A stretch of 64,000 bases of DNA from Bog-1181 sp964565765 (GCA_964565765.1 CAZMGF010000005.1:19290-83289); one strand, 5' to 3'; counted from the stretch's first letter, positions 7,905 to 17,127 are shown. Notes: a model not told the origin generated them from the sequence alone. Program-made: numbers and translations.

Positions 7905-8201
7905 TCAGGCCCTGAAAATAAGTTTCAAAACGAATATGACCGCGTATTTAATTATTTCAACAAGGAACAGCGCGACCAGGGGCGTGAAATCTATTCTACC
8001 AATGCGCACCGGGAAAGTCTTAGCCGAAAAATTCATCAGGGGATCTATAACAGTTGAAACAAACTTAAAAATTTTATAATACCTCTCAAGCACATCCTGT
8101 TTCAGCCACGTCATGAATGACCTGATGAGTATCAACAGCATAAAAAAAGTGGCGATGCCGTCTGTTACATCCACAAGGTCCATAAAAATTTTATTTTCCA
8201 A
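7905..8201 (-). CDS. yggT: YggT family membrane protein
   Basis: 98 residues with two hydrophobic segments (about 13-30 and 75-95) and the conserved middle part around VSTVIDPLMNFSAKTFP. YggT proteins are small inner-membrane proteins linked to osmotic or pH homeostasis and often lie near division or proC genes. The start overlaps the end of proC by 11 bases. Confidence 0.88.
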   Translation of the reverse strand: MENKIFMDLVDVTDGIATFFMLLILIRSFMTWLKQDVLERYYKIFKFVSTVIDPLMNFSAKTFPVRIGRIDFTPLVALFLVEIIKYAVIFVLKLIFRA

Positions 8202-9003
8202 GTTCGTCGCCCCTCTCTTTGGCCGCGATAACCGCCTGTATCAGCGCCTCTTTTACATTCAGTGAGTCCAATACCGATATCGCGCTTTCAGTTGTGCCGC
8301 CTTTAGAGGTAACCTTCTTCCTCAAATCGGCGGCTGTTTCTCCGCTTTTTGCAAGAAGCTTGGCCGAGCCTTTGAAAGTCTGGACAATAAGGAGCTTTGC
8401 GGCGGCGGCATCCAGATTTAATTTCGCGGCGGCCTCAAGCATGGCCTCCACAAAATAAAAAACGTACGCCGGGCCGCTTCCGGAAAGCGCCGTCACAGTA
8501 TTTATCTTATTTTCCGGCAACAGCACGGATACTTTGCAGAAGGTTGAAAGTATTTTTTTCGTTATTTTTTTATCGGCGGCTTTCACTCCCGCGGAGAAAG
8601 AATAACCCGCCGCGCCTTCACCTACAAGCGCCGGGGTATTCGGCATTACGCGCGCAACCGACGGCTTTGACCCCAGATACGAGCCTATTTTAGGTATTGA
8701 TATTCCCGCGGCAATGGAAATTATCAGGTGTTTTTTTGTAATTTTATTTTTAAGGGACGCCATCACTTCCGGAAAATTCTGCGGTTTTACTGCAAGCACT
8801 ATTATGGAGCACTTATCAGCCGCTTCGGCGCATGAAACCAGGGCGGACGCCCCGAATTTTTTTACGGCGAATTTCACCGCTGCGGGATTAATATCATATG
8901 CATATATCTTAAAATTATTTTTTACCGCTGAGGCGCATATTCCGTTCATAATCGCACGGGCCATATTGCCCGCCCCGAGAAACGCTATTTTTTTTCTTTC
9001 CAA
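8191..9003 (-). CDS. proC: Pyrroline-5-carboxylate reductase
   Basis: 270 residues from a TTG start at 9003. The reading frame stays open to 9102, but AAAGGAG lies 7 bases before the TTG, and the protein then begins directly with the Rossmann motif FLGAGNMA. The C-terminal dimerization domain with SGSGPAYVFYFVEAM and SKGGTTESA is complete. It makes proline from pyrroline-5-carboxylate with NAD(P)H. It lies between yggS and yggT. Confidence 0.93.
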   Translation of the reverse strand: MERKKIAFLGAGNMARAIMNGICASAVKNNFKIYAYDINPAAVKFAVKKFGASALVSCAEAADKCSIIVLAVKPQNFPEVMASLKNKITKKHLIISIAAGISIPKIGSYLGSKPSVARVMPNTPALVGEGAAGYSFSAGVKAADKKITKKILSTFCKVSVLLPENKINTVTALSGSGPAYVFYFVEAMLEAAAKLNLDAAAAKLLIVQTFKGSAKLLAKSGETAADLRKKVTSKGGTTESAISVLDSLNVKEALIQAVIAAKERGDELGK

Positions 9004-9022
9004 GCGGAAACTCCTTTTATTT

Positions 9023-9709
9023 TCAATATTTTCTCTTCCCGAATATTCCGGTGCCGATGCGCACCATTGTGCTGCCCTCTTCCAGGGCCGCCCTGTAATC
9101 ACCGCTCATGCCCATTGACAGAACCTCCATGCATCCGGCTGGAAGATTTTTTTTCAGCCGGTCAAATATAGAGCGCGCCCTTTTAAAAAACGGCCTGGCG
9201 TTTTCCATATCAGCCGAATAGGGCGCCATTGTCATAAGCCCTTTAAGCTTTACGCCGGGCAAAAGTGCTATATTTCCGGCCGCGGCTGATATTTCATCTT
9301 CCCGAAAGCCTGCCTTTGCCTCCTCCGGCGAAACCTTTAACTCAAGCAATATTTCTATCTGTTTTTCCTGCTCGACGCAGCTTTTGGATATCTTTTCCGC
9401 GAGTTTGACGGAATCTACGGACTGGATACAGTCAAAAATTTTTACGGCTTTTCCAGCCTTGTTTCCCTGCAGATGGCCGATATCGTGCCATTTAATCCCC
9501 TGATATTTCAAATTAATTTCTTCTATTTTAGCGCCTGCTTCCTGTATCCTGCTTTCTCCAAACTCGTTGAGCCCGGCCTTTATGGCTTCTTCAATGTCCG
9601 CGGCGCTGAAATTTTTTGTGACAGCAAGCAATTTTACGCCCGCATATGAACTCTCCAGAAATCCTTTTATTTGCTCAATATTTTCGCCTATATATTTTAG
9701 TTCTTGCAT
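9023..9709 (-). CDS. yggS: YggS family PLP-binding protein (PLP homeostasis)
   Basis: 228 residues. It is a fold-type III TIM barrel without a C-terminal catalytic domain. The PLP lysine is Lys32 in LLAVTKN. HDIGHLQGNK, GLMTMAPYS and LSMGMSGDY are the other family blocks. It buffers free PLP and affects amino acid pools rather than acting as an enzyme. It leads the yggS-proC-yggT-DUF167 operon from the promoter at 9760-9787. Confidence 0.94.
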   Translation of the reverse strand: MQELKYIGENIEQIKGFLESSYAGVKLLAVTKNFSAADIEEAIKAGLNEFGESRIQEAGAKIEEINLKYQGIKWHDIGHLQGNKAGKAVKIFDCIQSVDSVKLAEKISKSCVEQEKQIEILLELKVSPEEAKAGFREDEISAAAGNIALLPGVKLKGLMTMAPYSADMENARPFFKRARSIFDRLKKNLPAGCMEVLSMGMSGDYRAALEEGSTMVRIGTGIFGKRKY

Positions 9710-9759
9710 TAATCAACCGCCGTTATTGCCGAAAAAAGGGCAATTTAACTTTATATAGC

Positions 9760-9787
9760 ATTATAAATAGGCTGTATAAAATTTCAA
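9760..9787 (-). promoter_or_regulatory. Sigma-70 promoter of the yggS operon
   Basis: TTGAAA (9787-9782) and TATAAT (9765-9760) on the minus strand with a 16-base spacer. They lie about 50 bases upstream of the yggS start, in the AT-rich gap 9710-9964. The same gap holds a TTGCG/CGCAA inverted repeat near 9824-9841. I see no gene in the rest of it. Confidence 0.6.
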
Positions 9788-9964
9788 TACTATTTTTCAA
9801 TAATAAGCCTTTTAGTTTCGCATTGCGGAAAATCACGCAATTATTGGCATAATATTGAATATATTTTTATAAGTTGAACCTGCCATGCCACATTACGGGA
9901 TTTAAATTTTAAAACAAATCCGCAGCCCCTGTCCCAATTTACCTTATTATTTGTCCTTAAATAT

Positions 9965-10663
9965 TTAAAACGCCGACTTTGACTTATCAATAATAATTTT
10001 TACGGGATAATTATTATATCTTATGCTTAAGCGTTTTTCAAAATAGAGCTTTAATCTGTCGCCCGCAAGCATATCAGTTTTTGCCGCAATCCTGTTATTT
10101 ACCCATATAGTGTCATCATCGGGCAGCACTGTATAATCCCTGCCGTCATCGCCGGTTATTACAAGGCAGGGGTCCTTCGCCTTAAGGCTTCCTAATAACG
10201 GGGCCTGAAAAGATTTTTTTGCGGCAGTTTGATCCCTGTCGGTCATTTCCTCATAAACTTTCCGGTTTTCGTAAATATATACCGCGTTTGCAAGGACCGC
10301 TTTTTTATTTTTCGGCCCCCGGACTTCCACAAAAACCCTGTCATTGAGATCCGCGGAAGACCCGTCGGATTTTAAATAGAACTTCGTTGAATCCTGCAGA
10401 TAGAATTCGATCCTGGTCTGGACTTTTCTCAGGGTATATTTATCCCTCTCTACTTTTTCAAGGGCGCCGGCCTGCATTATTTTTTCCTTCACGGCCCCGT
10501 TTGCTTCCTTTGATTCATCAGCCATGGCCGCGCTAGTCCCTCCGGCAACACCTTTTACATTGAATTCCTGCGGCGTCTCGCCGTCGTCAGTTGCCGCTGC
10601 CGTATTCATACATAGCGCCGCCCCAAAAAATACGAAATAAACGAAAACCCTGAATTTTTTCAT
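9965..10663 (-). CDS. Secreted protein of unknown function
   Basis: 232 residues. A signal peptide covers about residues 1-23 (hydrophobic core FVYFVFFGAALCM, cleavage near TAAA). The mature part is beta-rich with repeated short strands and phrases such as LNDRVFVEVRG and GDRLKLYFEK that resemble OB-fold or SH3-like beta barrels. I do not recognise the family. It sits right after tsaB and probably shares its transcript; that position alone gives no function. Confidence 0.7.
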   Translation of the reverse strand: MKKFRVFVYFVFFGAALCMNTAAATDDGETPQEFNVKGVAGGTSAAMADESKEANGAVKEKIMQAGALEKVERDKYTLRKVQTRIEFYLQDSTKFYLKSDGSSADLNDRVFVEVRGPKNKKAVLANAVYIYENRKVYEEMTDRDQTAAKKSFQAPLLGSLKAKDPCLVITGDDGRDYTVLPDDDTIWVNNRIAAKTDMLAGDRLKLYFEKRLSIRYNNYPVKIIIDKSKSAF

Positions 10664-10667
10664 AATA

Positions 10668-11378
10668 TCAGCTCCTTTTAACGCCGGCCTGTTTTTGCGC
10701 CGCGTTCTTTTTTCTTTTCAATGACTCTTCAGCCTCAGAAGCCCTGATGTATACGGGCGCGGCTGAATAAACAGCTCTTTTATCCTGCATCCGCCGCCCG
10801 GTTATTATATCATTAAAAGCGGCCATGCTTATATGTTCCTGGCTTATCAGCCTTATAGAACCGTTAAAGCGCAGTATATTACCGCCCGCGGCATCACGCG
10901 AAAGGCCCGTAACCGCCGCCCCCTTTTTTATTCTGCCGGCTGTTTTTTCAACACTTTCAAGAATAAACTTTACAGGCCTTGCGGCTCCCTCTTTTTTTTC
11001 GTCAAAAAAAGCCGCATAAACTTCCCCCCGCCCGGCATCGAGTACTGCCCAGCAGGGCCCTTTCCCAAAAGACTGCCTGGCCAGTATTTCAAGTGTTGTA
11101 GCCCCGGCAAAATATCCGCCGGCCGCGTGAGCCAGCCCTTTCATTGCGGCCATTCCGACCCTTATGCCGGTAAACGAACCCGGCCCCAGTGTTGAAGCGA
11201 AAACATCAATATCGCCGGGTGCCAGGCCGGCGCTCTCCAGCACCCTTTTTATCGCCGGCATAAGCACCGAGTTATAATTTCTGCTTGCCGTAATATATTC
11301 CTCGCTTATAGCCTTTGACCCGGAAAACAGCCCTATACCTATCTCTTTTGAGCTTGTATCGACGCATAGCAGCCTCAT
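10668..11378 (-). CDS. tsaB: tRNA threonylcarbamoyladenosine biosynthesis protein TsaB
   Basis: 236 residues of the ASKHA fold, starting with the conserved DTSSKEIGIGLF and with GPGSFTGIRVG around residue 70. TsaB is the platform partner of TsaD in making t6A37 on ANN-decoding tRNAs. It overlaps the tsaE stop by four bases. The C-terminus carries a Lys/Arg-rich tail. tsaD itself is not in the window. Confidence 0.93.
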   Translation of the reverse strand: MRLLCVDTSSKEIGIGLFSGSKAISEEYITASRNYNSVLMPAIKRVLESAGLAPGDIDVFASTLGPGSFTGIRVGMAAMKGLAHAAGGYFAGATTLEILARQSFGKGPCWAVLDAGRGEVYAAFFDEKKEGAARPVKFILESVEKTAGRIKKGAAVTGLSRDAAGGNILRFNGSIRLISQEHISMAAFNDIITGRRMQDKRAVYSAAPVYIRASEAEESLKRKKNAAQKQAGVKRS

Positions 11379-11899
11379 TTTGCTCCGGCTTTTCTGGTGC
11401 TGCCTGATTTTTTAAGGTGCCGCGATTTTGCGTTCCCGATTTTCCTGCGGTAGACCAATATCATCCTTTTATTTCCGCCTTTATGAAAAAATTTTACGGC
11501 ATAATCAAAATCTTTCCAGGTCTCAGCCACCATTTCCGGCCATTCTACAAAACTAAGCGCCCGGGGATCCGATATCATTTCAGAGTATCCCGTCCTTTCA
11601 AGTTCATCAAAATCTTTCAGCCTGTAAAGGTCAAAATGATAAATTATCCACTTTGCTTCTTCATATGTTTTTACAAGGTTAAAGGTGGGGCTCTGAACTG
11701 TTTTATAATTACCGCCCCATCCTTTAACGGCCCCTTTTACAAAATGGGTTTTTCCGGACCCCAGGTTCCCGCTCAGGGCAACCCTGTCGCCGGCTTTTAG
11801 AAGGCGCGAAAATTCAACGGCCCGTTTTATTGTCCCTTCTTTTGAGGCTGTATTAAAGGAAAACATCAGGGTACAGTTGTTTTTTAAAAATGTTTCCAT
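11375..11899 (-). CDS. tsaE: tRNA threonylcarbamoyladenosine biosynthesis ATPase TsaE
   Basis: 174 residues. The Walker A motif GNLGSGKT lies at 44-51, followed by SPTF and the IIYHFDLYRL family block, with FVEWPE near the C-terminus. TsaE is the ATPase of the TsaB-TsaD-TsaE complex for t6A. The ATG at 11899 lies inside the end of thiL, overlapping it by 16 bases. A later ATG at codon 12 has no ribosome site. The basic C-terminal extension is longer than usual. Confidence 0.93.
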   Translation of the reverse strand: METFLKNNCTLMFSFNTASKEGTIKRAVEFSRLLKAGDRVALSGNLGSGKTHFVKGAVKGWGGNYKTVQSPTFNLVKTYEEAKWIIYHFDLYRLKDFDELERTGYSEMISDPRALSFVEWPEMVAETWKDFDYAVKFFHKGGNKRMILVYRRKIGNAKSRHLKKSGSTRKAGAK

Positions 11900-12870
11900 A
11901 TTTTTTTTCCGTTTTCCCTGTATATTCTGGATCCTTTTTTGATATAAAGCCCCTTACGGCGCGTCATAATACCCGCCTCAAAAATGTTCAGGCAGTTCTT
12001 TTCCGCGAATCCGATAAATTTCTTCCTGTTTTTTTCAGCCACTGTAAACAGCAGTTCGTAATCCTCGCCGCCGTAAAGCGCGTAATCTATGCTGTCCTCG
12101 TTTCTATCCGCGCTTATTTTTCCGGCGGAATATGAGACAGGCAGCCGGTCCGCTTCAATTAACGCGCCAACACCGCTCTGGGAACACACTCTGTCCAGGT
12201 CGCCCGCGATGCCGTCGGAAATATCAATGCAGCAGTCCACAAGCCCCGACTTAAGAAGGAGCCTTCCTTCATTAAACCTGGGGCATGGCGCCAGATGTTT
12301 TTCAACGGCTGTATATTCATAACCGCCTGAGCCGCGCCTTTTTTTTCCGGATAGCGCCATTAATCCGGCATGCGAGTCTCCCAGAAATCCGGTAACATAA
12401 ACCCTGTCGCCCGCCTTCGCCGCGTCACGCCTTAAGGCCCTGCCTTTTTCAACAAAACCAACCAGGGTTATGGATATTATTATTTCAGAGGGGGAGGCTG
12501 TTGTATCGCCGCCGATTATATCCGTGGAGTGCCCTGCTGCCGTATCCATGATGCCTCCGTAAATCCCGTCAATATATTTTTGCCCGCAGCTGCCGGGAAA
12601 TCCGATACAGACCACCGCGTATGCGGGTACGCCTCCCATGGCGCAAATGTCCGATATATTTACGGCCATGCTTTTTGCGCCTATCTGTCCGGCCGTGTAA
12701 TAATCCCTTTTAAAATGGACCCCTTCGCAGAATGAATCCGCGGTTATTATCATGTCATGGGTTTTACTGAAAGGAAGAATGGCGCAGTCATCGCCTATGC
12801 CCTTAATTACCGGATTAAAGAAAAAATTCTTTGAGTTTTTTATTCTTTCAATAAAGTCAAATTCCCGCAT
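11884..12870 (-). CDS. thiL: Thiamine-monophosphate kinase
   Basis: 328 residues. It phosphorylates thiamine monophosphate to the diphosphate cofactor. Family blocks are IGDDCA (25-30), the ADSFCEGVHF substrate loop, AKSMAVNISDICAMGG, IGGDTTAS, and DISDGIAGDL. The start follows the stop of the upstream TPR gene with no gap, and the end overlaps tsaE. It therefore belongs to a TPR-thiL-tsaE-tsaB transcript. Confidence 0.93.
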   Translation of the reverse strand: MREFDFIERIKNSKNFFFNPVIKGIGDDCAILPFSKTHDMIITADSFCEGVHFKRDYYTAGQIGAKSMAVNISDICAMGGVPAYAVVCIGFPGSCGQKYIDGIYGGIMDTAAGHSTDIIGGDTTASPSEIIISITLVGFVEKGRALRRDAAKAGDRVYVTGFLGDSHAGLMALSGKKRRGSGGYEYTAVEKHLAPCPRFNEGRLLLKSGLVDCCIDISDGIAGDLDRVCSQSGVGALIEADRLPVSYSAGKISADRNEDSIDYALYGGEDYELLFTVAEKNRKKFIGFAEKNCLNIFEAGIMTRRKGLYIKKGSRIYRENGKKIWKHF

Positions 12871-13701
12871 CTATTTTGCCGTTTTTACCGTGAGAGCGCC
12901 GCACCTGAGCCTGGCGTATTCTGTAACTATGTCGGGGAATTCCTTGACCACTTTTTGATAAACCTTCAGCGCTTCCCTGTCTTTTCCCTGTTCCTCAAAT
13001 ATCTTGCCCTTATTCGTCAGGGCCTCCGCGCTCAAAAAACCTTTTTTATATTTTTCTATTATCATGTCATAATAAATAAGGGCGTTCTTAAAATCCTTTT
13101 TTTCCCTGTATGAATCTGCTATGCCAAAAAGCGCCTCGGCCGCCCAGTCCGTGCCCTTGAATTCTTCCACAATGGATGAATATGTCTTTATGGCCTCATC
13201 TGAATTTAGAATGGAATTATAGGAATCAGCAAGCTCGAGTTTCAGCCATGCGTACATATCTTTGTTGCTGGTCTTGTACTCTTCAATAAGCTCCCTGTAA
13301 ATATCAATCGCCCGGATATACTGCTCCGAGTCTTTCAGGGTCTTTGCCAGGCTCAGCCTGGCCTGTTTGACTTCTTCGGAGTACTTTTCATTCTTCCCGA
13401 AGCGGTTGATTATCGAATCGTACGTTTTTATGGCATCATTGTACCTTTTATAAATGGCGTTCTTTTCAGCCTCGTCCATATTTCGTTTAATCAACAGGGG
13501 GGTATTGCCCCACGCCGTATAATGGTCGATTATTTTGAACGCGAAAAACAATATCGCCGCGGCCAGAAATATCAGTACAATCCTTTCGGGCGTAAACAGT
13601 GATTTTTTCGCGGCAGGCGCCGCCTGCTGCCCCTTTATCCCGTCCGTTTTTACCGCAGTTTCCTGAACAGAATTATCAGCTTTTTTTCTTTTTTTAGCCA
13701 T
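12871..13701 (-). CDS. Membrane-anchored TPR protein
   Basis: 276 residues. A basic, Ala-rich N-terminus (1-36) is followed by one transmembrane helix (about 38-58, ERIVLIFLAAAILFFAF). Five or six tetratricopeptide repeats follow, with typical phrases such as YNDAIKTYDSIINRF and AALFGIADSYREKKDFKNALIYYDMII. The topology resembles YfgM or CpoB-type proteins, which are periplasmic TPR adaptors. The partner is unknown. It ends directly against the thiL start. Confidence 0.8.
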   Translation of the reverse strand: MAKKRKKADNSVQETAVKTDGIKGQQAAPAAKKSLFTPERIVLIFLAAAILFFAFKIIDHYTAWGNTPLLIKRNMDEAEKNAIYKRYNDAIKTYDSIINRFGKNEKYSEEVKQARLSLAKTLKDSEQYIRAIDIYRELIEEYKTSNKDMYAWLKLELADSYNSILNSDEAIKTYSSIVEEFKGTDWAAEALFGIADSYREKKDFKNALIYYDMIIEKYKKGFLSAEALTNKGKIFEEQGKDREALKVYQKVVKEFPDIVTEYARLRCGALTVKTAK

Positions 13702-13736
13702 TGTAGTATTGCCCCCGTGGATTTTAAGAAAGTATG

Positions 13737-14111
13737 TTATTGAATCGTTATTTTTTTCTCCGCGAAATAATGTTCGCCTGATTTTGTTATTGCCTCAACC
13801 TTTGTCAGGTATTCTCCCGGCGGTATTATAAACCCCAGTGGAATCATCCTGCGCAGGTACCAGACTTTTTTTATCTGGTCGTATTTAAGGTCGATTTTTG
13901 TCGAGCCCATCATGTCGATAAATCCCAGTACCTGCTGTACGTCGTCCGTGGTCCTGACGTTGACGGTTACTATAGTCCCGTCCTTTATTCCGGTTTCCGG
14001 CGTTATTGAAAAATCAAGTATGTTTTTGGAAACCGGCAGCGTGGCGCAGCCGCCAACAAACGCGGCCAAGATTAAAAACAGTGCCGCTGGCTTATACTTC
14101 AACTTCTTCAC
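13737..14111 (-). CDS. Small lipoprotein
   Basis: 124 residues with a lipoprotein signal ending in VGGC (Cys about 22), so it is a substrate for Lgt, LspA and the Lnt encoded at 19.6 kb. The mature part is a short beta-sandwich-like domain ending in a YLTKVEAITKSGEHYF strand pattern, similar to Ig-like folds. I recognise no family. The start overlaps the upstream membrane-protein gene by 20 bases. Confidence 0.7.
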   Translation of the reverse strand: MKKLKYKPAALFLILAAFVGGCATLPVSKNILDFSITPETGIKDGTIVTVNVRTTDDVQQVLGFIDMMGSTKIDLKYDQIKKVWYLRRMIPLGFIIPPGEYLTKVEAITKSGEHYFAEKKITIQ

Positions 14112-14556
14112 CGGGCTTTAATTCCTCGCGGAGTTTGAGCCTTGACGCGATATCTCCGGACGCCCCTTCGGTATTTGATATTACCTCTAGCCCGATATAA
14201 CCCGGTGTAAAAAACAGGATTATAATAAGCATTGTCAGTTTCAGATTGGAAAGCAGACCTTCATATGTGAAGAAAAAATATTTGCTGTTGAGCCAGACAA
14301 GCGCGACCGCGGCGGCGACATAAATCACGCCGAACCACAACACAACCCTTTTCGCGTTTTTTGCCCTGTAAGCGTTTGTATCAAGGTCAAGCTGAAGGTT
14401 GTCCAGCTCTTCCTTCTGCTCCACAGTGAGTGGCTGGTTGATCAGTTCCTCGATTTTTTTCTTTATCCTGAAATTTTCAACAAAAATCTGTATAATCCAG
14501 CCCCACATTATGAGAAATAAGAGTGAAATGAGAATCAAAAATATCGGTACAATCAT
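14092..14556 (-). CDS. Membrane protein with an internal coiled coil
   Basis: 154 residues. A first membrane helix at about 3-27 is followed by a charged coiled-coil stretch (about 30-65, INQPLTVEQKEELDNLQLDL). Two further hydrophobic segments follow (about 70-90 and 105-128). No known family is recognised. It directly follows nnrDE with no gap and overlaps the lipoprotein gene, so the three are probably co-transcribed. Confidence 0.68.
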   Translation of the reverse strand: MIVPIFLILISLLFLIMWGWIIQIFVENFRIKKKIEELINQPLTVEQKEELDNLQLDLDTNAYRAKNAKRVVLWFGVIYVAAAVALVWLNSKYFFFTYEGLLSNLKLTMLIIILFFTPGYIGLEVISNTEGASGDIASRLKLREELKPGEEVEV

Positions 14557-16113
14557 TTATGCCTCCTGTTTTTTTAGTGCCTTGATAGCTCTGGGCACAT
14601 ACTCAATAATATCTCCGGCTATGATTCCTTCTTCGCTCAGGATGCCGAGCAGAAGGTCTCCCGCCATTCCATGCACAAAATTCGCGGCAATGCCGGCCTG
14701 GGCCGACGGCATGCCGTGCGCCATAAACGCCGCGACTATGCCCGTAAGAACGTCTCCGCTGCCAGGCGTCGCCATCCCGGAATTTCCGGTGGTATTTATA
14801 TAAATATTACCGCCGCTGTCGCCGGTCATTGACCTTCCGTCCTTTAATATAACATTTACTTTATATTCTTCGGTAAAGAACCTTAAAACGCCGGGCTTAT
14901 CCTTAATAACCGCCTCAATGCTTAAGCCGGTCAATGCCGACATTTCACCAATATGCGGAGTTAGTATAACATCTTTGCCGCTATTTTTCAAGCATGTTTT
15001 ATCCTCTGAAAGCGCGTTTATAGCGTCGGCGTCTATCACAAGAGGCGCCTTAATGTCTTTAATCAATTTTCTGATAAGTGCCTGCGTTTCCCTGGCGCGG
15101 CCGATGCCCGGCCCGATGGCCACAACCTTTGATTTTGCGGCAAGTTCCATTATCTGGCCGTATGCTTCCTCCCCAAGAAATCCGGCTTTGTTCTGTTTTA
15201 ACCATGCCACGATTCCCTCGTCACACCCTGCTTTAACGCTTTCCATAAGCGCCTCAGGCACAGCGGCTGTCACAATACCGGCTCCGGAACGCAGAGCCGC
15301 CTTCATGGAAAGCACAACCGCTCCGGTTAAACCCGGCGAGCCGCCTATGATAAGCACCGGCCCAAAATTGCCTTTATTCGCGTTAGGCCGCCTGTACGGC
15401 AGCATCGGCCTGACAATTTCACCGGTAATAAGGACGGCCGGCCTTGGTTGTGAAAGCAACGCAGAAGGAAAATTAATATCGGCTACGACCAGCTTTCCCG
15501 CGTATTCAAGCCCGGGATATATGGTCAGTCCGATTTTGGGCAGCCCGAATGTGACAGTAAGGCTGGCGTAAACCGCAACCCCCCTGATTATGCCTGTGTC
15601 AGCGTCAATTCCCGAAGGTATATCAACGGATACCGTGTACTTGTTCATAAGGTTGATAAAAACAATCAGGGTGGCCATAAAACTTTCCAGGTTCCTGTCA
15701 AGCCCGGTACCGATCAGCGCGTCCACGACAATGTCACAAGACATCGCCAGTTTTTCACAGCGTCTTAAATCCTCTATTGAATTTAAAGTTACAATATCTA
15801 TTCCGTATTTCACGGCAATGTCATAATTTTGTTTTGATTCCGGCTTTAGTTTCGCGTATTCACCGGTAAAAAATATTTTTACAACAGCTCCCTCTGTCTT
15901 CAAGTGCCTTGCCGCGACAAATCCGTCGCCGCCGTTGCTGCCCTGCCCGCAAAAAACATTCACGCGCTTTAACGCAGTCGGCCCGATTTCCCTTTCCAGG
16001 GCATTGACCAGATTTACACCGGCATTTTCCATAAGTATGGACACGGGCAGCCCGAATTTTTCAGTCGTAAGTTTCTCTATTTCCTTCATTTCCGAACGGT
16101 TCACAAGGTACAT
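14557..16113 (-). CDS. nnrDE: Bifunctional NAD(P)H-hydrate epimerase / ADP-dependent NAD(P)H-hydrate dehydratase
   Basis: 518 residues from the ATG at 16113, which has AAGGAGG upstream; the frame stays open to 16167. The N-terminal YjeF epimerase domain (about 1-210) has CGQGSNGGDGFVAARHL. The C-terminal ribokinase-like dehydratase domain (about 225-510) has IGGSPGLTGAV, LTPHIGEMSALTG and GNSGMATPGSGDVLTG. It repairs hydrated NADH and NADPH. The gene follows acpS by 19 bases, a common pairing. Confidence 0.94.
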   Translation of the reverse strand: MYLVNRSEMKEIEKLTTEKFGLPVSILMENAGVNLVNALEREIGPTALKRVNVFCGQGSNGGDGFVAARHLKTEGAVVKIFFTGEYAKLKPESKQNYDIAVKYGIDIVTLNSIEDLRRCEKLAMSCDIVVDALIGTGLDRNLESFMATLIVFINLMNKYTVSVDIPSGIDADTGIIRGVAVYASLTVTFGLPKIGLTIYPGLEYAGKLVVADINFPSALLSQPRPAVLITGEIVRPMLPYRRPNANKGNFGPVLIIGGSPGLTGAVVLSMKAALRSGAGIVTAAVPEALMESVKAGCDEGIVAWLKQNKAGFLGEEAYGQIMELAAKSKVVAIGPGIGRARETQALIRKLIKDIKAPLVIDADAINALSEDKTCLKNSGKDVILTPHIGEMSALTGLSIEAVIKDKPGVLRFFTEEYKVNVILKDGRSMTGDSGGNIYINTTGNSGMATPGSGDVLTGIVAAFMAHGMPSAQAGIAANFVHGMAGDLLLGILSEEGIIAGDIIEYVPRAIKALKKQEA

Positions 16114-16132
16114 TTTTTCCTCCTTGAAAATA

Positions 16133-16498
16133 TCAGGTAATAACGCAGACCGCCGCCGCCGCGTCATGCGTATGAGATATTGAAAGGGAGAATTTTTTCC
16201 CTCTTTTTGCCTTCAGCATGGCCCTTATCCTGGGCGTCAGCGCTATTTCAGGCTTCCCGAACCTGTCATTTATGACCTCAATCTCATTTAACGGCACGGA
16301 TTTGTCCGTGGAAACCGCTTTTATAAAAGCCTCTTTTACGGCAAACCTGCCTGCGTAGTGCAGCACCGAATTCTTTTTTCCGCGGCAATACGCAATCTCA
16401 CCCGCCGAAAAAATGCGTGCAAGAAATTTGCTGTTATTTTTAATGGCTTTTTTGAACCTTTTAATGTCGCAGATATCTATGCCTATTCCTTTAATCAT
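16133..16498 (-). CDS. acpS: Holo-[acyl-carrier-protein] synthase
   Basis: 121 residues from the ATG at 16498, which places GIGIDICDIKRF at the N-terminus as in the family. The frame is open to 16603 but that extension has no family similarity. Mg-binding Asp8 and Glu of RFAVKEAFIKA are present. It transfers 4'-phosphopantetheine from CoA to acyl carrier protein. It is divergent from the sigma-factor gene, so 16499-16651 holds promoters for both directions. Confidence 0.93.
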   Translation of the reverse strand: MIKGIGIDICDIKRFKKAIKNNSKFLARIFSAGEIAYCRGKKNSVLHYAGRFAVKEAFIKAVSTDKSVPLNEIEVINDRFGKPEIALTPRIRAMLKAKRGKKFSLSISHTHDAAAAVCVIT

Positions 16499-16596
16499 AA
16501 GGATTATTTTATCACTTTCAAAAGATATGAGCAAACGGTATTTGGGCAAATTTGACGTATCCCGGGGCGGATAATGATAGTATAATGGTTTCATAC

Positions 16597-16625
16597 GGAA
16601 CAACGGGCCTTACTGGCACGTCTAA
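16597..16625 (+). promoter_or_regulatory. ECF-type promoter before the sigma-factor gene
   Basis: GGAACAA (16597-16603) is followed after 16 bases by GTCTAA (16620-16625). This resembles the GGAAC-N16-TC pattern of RpoE-like promoters and suggests autoregulation of the ECF sigma factor that starts at 16652. Confidence 0.5.
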
Positions 16626-16651
16626 TTTTTGCAGAGTTAAAGAGGAGCGGC

Positions 16652-17125
16652 ATGGACCCTAAATTAGAGGTAATATACAGGGAAAATTCGAGGTATGTAT
16701 ATAACGTCGCCCTTGGAATATTAAGGAATAAGGACGAGGCGGAGGACGTGATGCAGAATGTTTTTATAAAGCTTTTTGACAGTTTCCGCGCTTTCCGCGG
16801 TGAAGCAAATATAAAAACATACCTGTACCGCATGACAGTTAACAAATCAATAGATTATATACGTTTTCAGAGCCTGCACAGCAAAAAGAACGAGGAGATT
16901 GAGATACCCGAGGCGGCAAAAAACACGGACTCTGCAAAAGCAACGCTCGACTCGCTTCTCGAGAATCTCAAGGACGACCTCAAGATTCCGGTGTTGCTCT
17001 CTGAAATCGGCGGATTTTCATATAAAGAAATAGCTTCAATATTGAGAATCAATCTTGGAACAGTAAAATCAAGGATTAACCGCGGCATAACAAGGCTCAA
17101 AGAGCTTGCCGCAAAGGAGGCTTAA
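16652..17125 (+). CDS. ECF-type RNA polymerase sigma factor
   Basis: 157 residues. Region 2 (about 7-75) includes the NVALGILRNKDEAEDVMQNVF block that binds core polymerase and the -10 element. Region 4 (about 100-155) has the helix-turn-helix FSYKEIASILRINLGTVKSRINRG. Regions 1.1 and 3 are absent, as in ECF factors. AGAGGAG precedes the ATG. It is directly followed by a zinc-finger anti-sigma factor and a Spy/CpxP-like protein, so envelope stress is the likely signal. It is one of the few + strand genes. Confidence 0.93.
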   Translation: MDPKLEVIYRENSRYVYNVALGILRNKDEAEDVMQNVFIKLFDSFRAFRGEANIKTYLYRMTVNKSIDYIRFQSLHSKKNEEIEIPEAAKNTDSAKATLDSLLENLKDDLKIPVLLSEIGGFSYKEIASILRINLGTVKSRINRGITRLKELAAKEA

Positions 17126-17127
17126 AC

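Noticed and set aside
9824..9841. TTGCG...CGCAA inverted repeat upstream of yggS as an operator
   Set aside because: Only 5 bp per arm and 40 bases upstream of the -35 box; too weak to call as a separate site.
16614..16636. TGGCACG followed by TTGCA, like a sigma-54 promoter
   Set aside because: The GG-to-GC spacing is 14 bases, not the required 10.
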